Part shown: positions 62,697 through 64,000 of the stretch, one piece after another
Layout of the letters: each line of letters opens with the position of its first letter
Numbering within the stretch: the stretch's first letter is position 1
NCBI RefSeq assembly: GCF_000716445.1
Contig: NZ_JNWK01000060.1
Coordinates: 34,807 to 98,806 of the forward strand
DNA length: 64,000 nt
Direction: 5' to 3'
Source: Streptomyces wedmorensis
GTDB taxonomy: Bacteria > Actinomycetota > Actinomycetes > Streptomycetales > Streptomycetaceae
Notes under the pieces: model-generated
What the model saw: the letters and a program-made list of their open reading frames with translations, nothing else
Database searches by the model: none
Told to the model about the DNA's origin: nothing
Made by a program: the position numbers and the translations under genes

Positions 62697-62826
62697 GGGC
62701 GCACCGTATGCACCCCACCACTCCGGAGAAAAGCCCTACTCTGGGGTAGTTTCCACTGTTCGGCAGCGCACCGCCCAACGGGTAGCGTGAACTGTCATTA
62801 CCGCCTTCCCGCAGGAGCACCCCACC

Positions 62827-63801
62827 GTGCGTATCGCAGTCACCGGCTCCATCGCCACCGACCACCTCATGACCTTCCCCGGCCGGTTCGCCGACCAGCT
62901 CGTGGCCGACCAGCTCCACACGGTGTCCCTGTCCTTCCTCGTCGACAACCTGGACGTGCGCAGGGGAGGCGTCGCCGCCAACATCTGCTTCGGCATGGGA
63001 CAGCTCGGCAGCCGCCCGGTCCTCGTCGGTGCCGCGGGCTTCGACTTCGACGAGTACCGCGCCTGGCTCGACCGCCACGGCGTCGACACCGGATCGGTGC
63101 GCATCTCCGAAGTCCTGCACACCGCCCGCTTCGTCTGCACCACGGACAAGGACCACAACCAGATCGGCTCCTTCTACACGGGCGCGATGAGCGAGGCCCG
63201 GCAGATCGAGCTGAAGGCCGTCGCCGACCGCGTGGGCGGCCTCGACCTCGTCCTCATCGGCGCCGACGACCCCGAGGCCATGCTCCGCCACACCGAGGAG
63301 TGCAAGACCCGGGAGATCCCCTTCGCCGCCGACTTCTCGCAGCAGATCGCCCGCATGGACGGCGAGGAGATCCGCACCCTCCTGGACGGCGCCACCTACC
63401 TCTTCTCCAACGAGTACGAGAAGGGCCTCATCGAGTCCAAGACCGGCTGGACCGACGCCGAGATCCTCTCCCGCGTCGGCCACCGGATCACCACCCTCGG
63501 CTCCCGCGGCGTCCGCATCGAGCGCGTCGGCGAGACCCCGATCGAGGTCGCCTGCCCCGAGGAGAACGCCAAGGTCGACCCGACCGGCGTCGGCGACGCC
63601 TTCCGCGCCGGCTTCCTCACCGGGCTCGCCTGGGGCGTCGGGCTCGAGAGCGCGGCGCAGCTCGGATGCATGCTCGCGACGCTCGTCATCGAGACGCTGG
63701 GCACCCAGGAGTACACGCTCGCGCGTGCCAACTTCATGGACCGCTTCACCAAGGCCTACGGCCACGCCGCCGCCACCGCCCTCCACCCCCACCTCTCCTA
63801 A
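62827..63801 (+). CDS. PfkB-family sugar/nucleoside kinase, adenosine-kinase-like
   Basis: A 324-aa kinase of the ribokinase fold. The N-terminus has VTGSIATDHLMTFPGRFADQ and RRGGVAANICFGMGQLG. The anion-hole and catalytic-base motif is DPTGVGDAFRAGFLTGLAWG near residue 257. It matches in outline the actinobacterial adenosine kinase (Rv2202c, adoK), which lies in the same neighbourhood near a HesB gene. Phosphorylation of adenosine is therefore likely, though not proven. GTG 62827 has AGGAG nine bases upstream. Confidence 0.9.
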   Translation: MRIAVTGSIATDHLMTFPGRFADQLVADQLHTVSLSFLVDNLDVRRGGVAANICFGMGQLGSRPVLVGAAGFDFDEYRAWLDRHGVDTGSVRISEVLHTARFVCTTDKDHNQIGSFYTGAMSEARQIELKAVADRVGGLDLVLIGADDPEAMLRHTEECKTREIPFAADFSQQIARMDGEEIRTLLDGATYLFSNEYEKGLIESKTGWTDAEILSRVGHRITTLGSRGVRIERVGETPIEVACPEENAKVDPTGVGDAFRAGFLTGLAWGVGLESAAQLGCMLATLVIETLGTQEYTLARANFMDRFTKAYGHAAATALHPHLS

Positions 63802-63811
63802 CCCCCTCACG

Positions 63812-64000
63812 GGCTGCGCCCCGCCCGTCGTGGGCACCGTCCCGCCGGGGCGGTGCCCACCCGCGCCCCCGCCGCGGGTTGCGCCCGCCGTTGTGCCCAC
63901 CCGTTCCGCTGGGGCGGTGCCCACCCCCGCGCCTGCGGCCCCGCCTCGTTGTGGGATGCGCCGTGCGCTGTGGGCCCGTGCGCCCGCCCGTTGTGGGCAT
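63812..64000. repeat. Third cluster of dispersed palindromic elements
   Basis: It starts 11 bp after the kinase stop and runs to the window edge. At least three degraded units carry GTGGGCA and TGCCCAC arms around CCGCCGGGGCGG or CCGCTGGGGCGG, in both orientations, and GTTGTGGGCAT ends the window. This is the same family as at 19.1 and 50.4 kb. Confidence 0.85.

Overview
The window is high-GC actinobacterial DNA and almost certainly a Streptomyces chromosome core segment. Codons are strongly G/C in the third position, GTG and TTG starts are common, and GlnR-type operators precede both glutamine synthetase genes. The gene order is a classical actinobacterial block: glnA, DUF4191, lipA, lipB, a TIGR01777 epimerase, a dihydrolipoamide acyltransferase, pepA, cobS/cobT, a HesB-family protein and an adenosine-kinase-like gene. 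As far as I recall, the same neighbours occur around Rv2202c-Rv2220 of Mycobacterium tuberculosis. All calls come from reading the sequence; no search was run.

Layout. 0-14 kb is nitrogen assimilation (glnII and glnA, each with a GlnR site) with accessory genes between: a coupled vWA/TROVE-like plus ARPP-2-like pair, a Gfo/Idh oxidoreductase, a MocR/PdxR regulator with an ArsC-like protein, two genes behind DNA-damage-type promoters (TTGTCAGTG-N8-TAnnnT), and an uncharacterised locus with its own HTH regulator. 14-22 kb is lipoate synthesis (lipB, lipA) with DUF4191, a TPR regulator, an FAD oxidoreductase and a TIGR01777 epimerase. 22-26 kb holds a GNAT protein, a TetR/SDR pair, a DUF4240 protein, a second SDR and a WYL regulator. 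26.8-35.4 kb is lipoyl-dependent central metabolism (aceE, sucB, lpdA, with a GntR regulator) followed by pepA. Lipoate made by LipB/LipA is the cofactor of the SucB and AceE complexes encoded nearby.

The most interesting unit is 35.7-42.3 kb. Five adjacent + strand genes encode an Agd3-like secreted deacetylase, a PelF-type glycosyltransferase, a polytopic membrane protein, a spherulin-4-like hydrolase and a GH114 lipoprotein. This is nearly the parts list of the fungal galactosaminogalactan cluster and of bacterial Pel systems, so I infer a cationic galactosamine-type exopolysaccharide system.

42-50 kb carries cobalamin lower-ligand and nucleotide-loop genes (cobS, cobT, and cobU fused to a metallo-beta-lactamase-like domain) around a lysyl-phosphatidylglycerol-synthase-like membrane protein and a rhomboid-like protein. 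50-64 kb carries a methyltransferase, DUF3043, PspA with PspAA, a NarL-type two-component system, a large RND transporter, nadA, erpA and the adenosine-kinase-like gene.

Two structural oddities stand out. At 26.7-26.85 kb a near-perfect inverted repeat with homopolymer runs cuts the 3' end of aceE and the 5' end of the WYL gene; this looks like a fold-back junction or an assembly fault. A family of palindromic GC-rich elements sits downstream of genes at about 19.1, 50.4 and 63.9 kb, with one long copy inverted relative to another. Two minisatellite arrays (21 bp x7 and 19 bp x4 or more) lie just upstream of genes.
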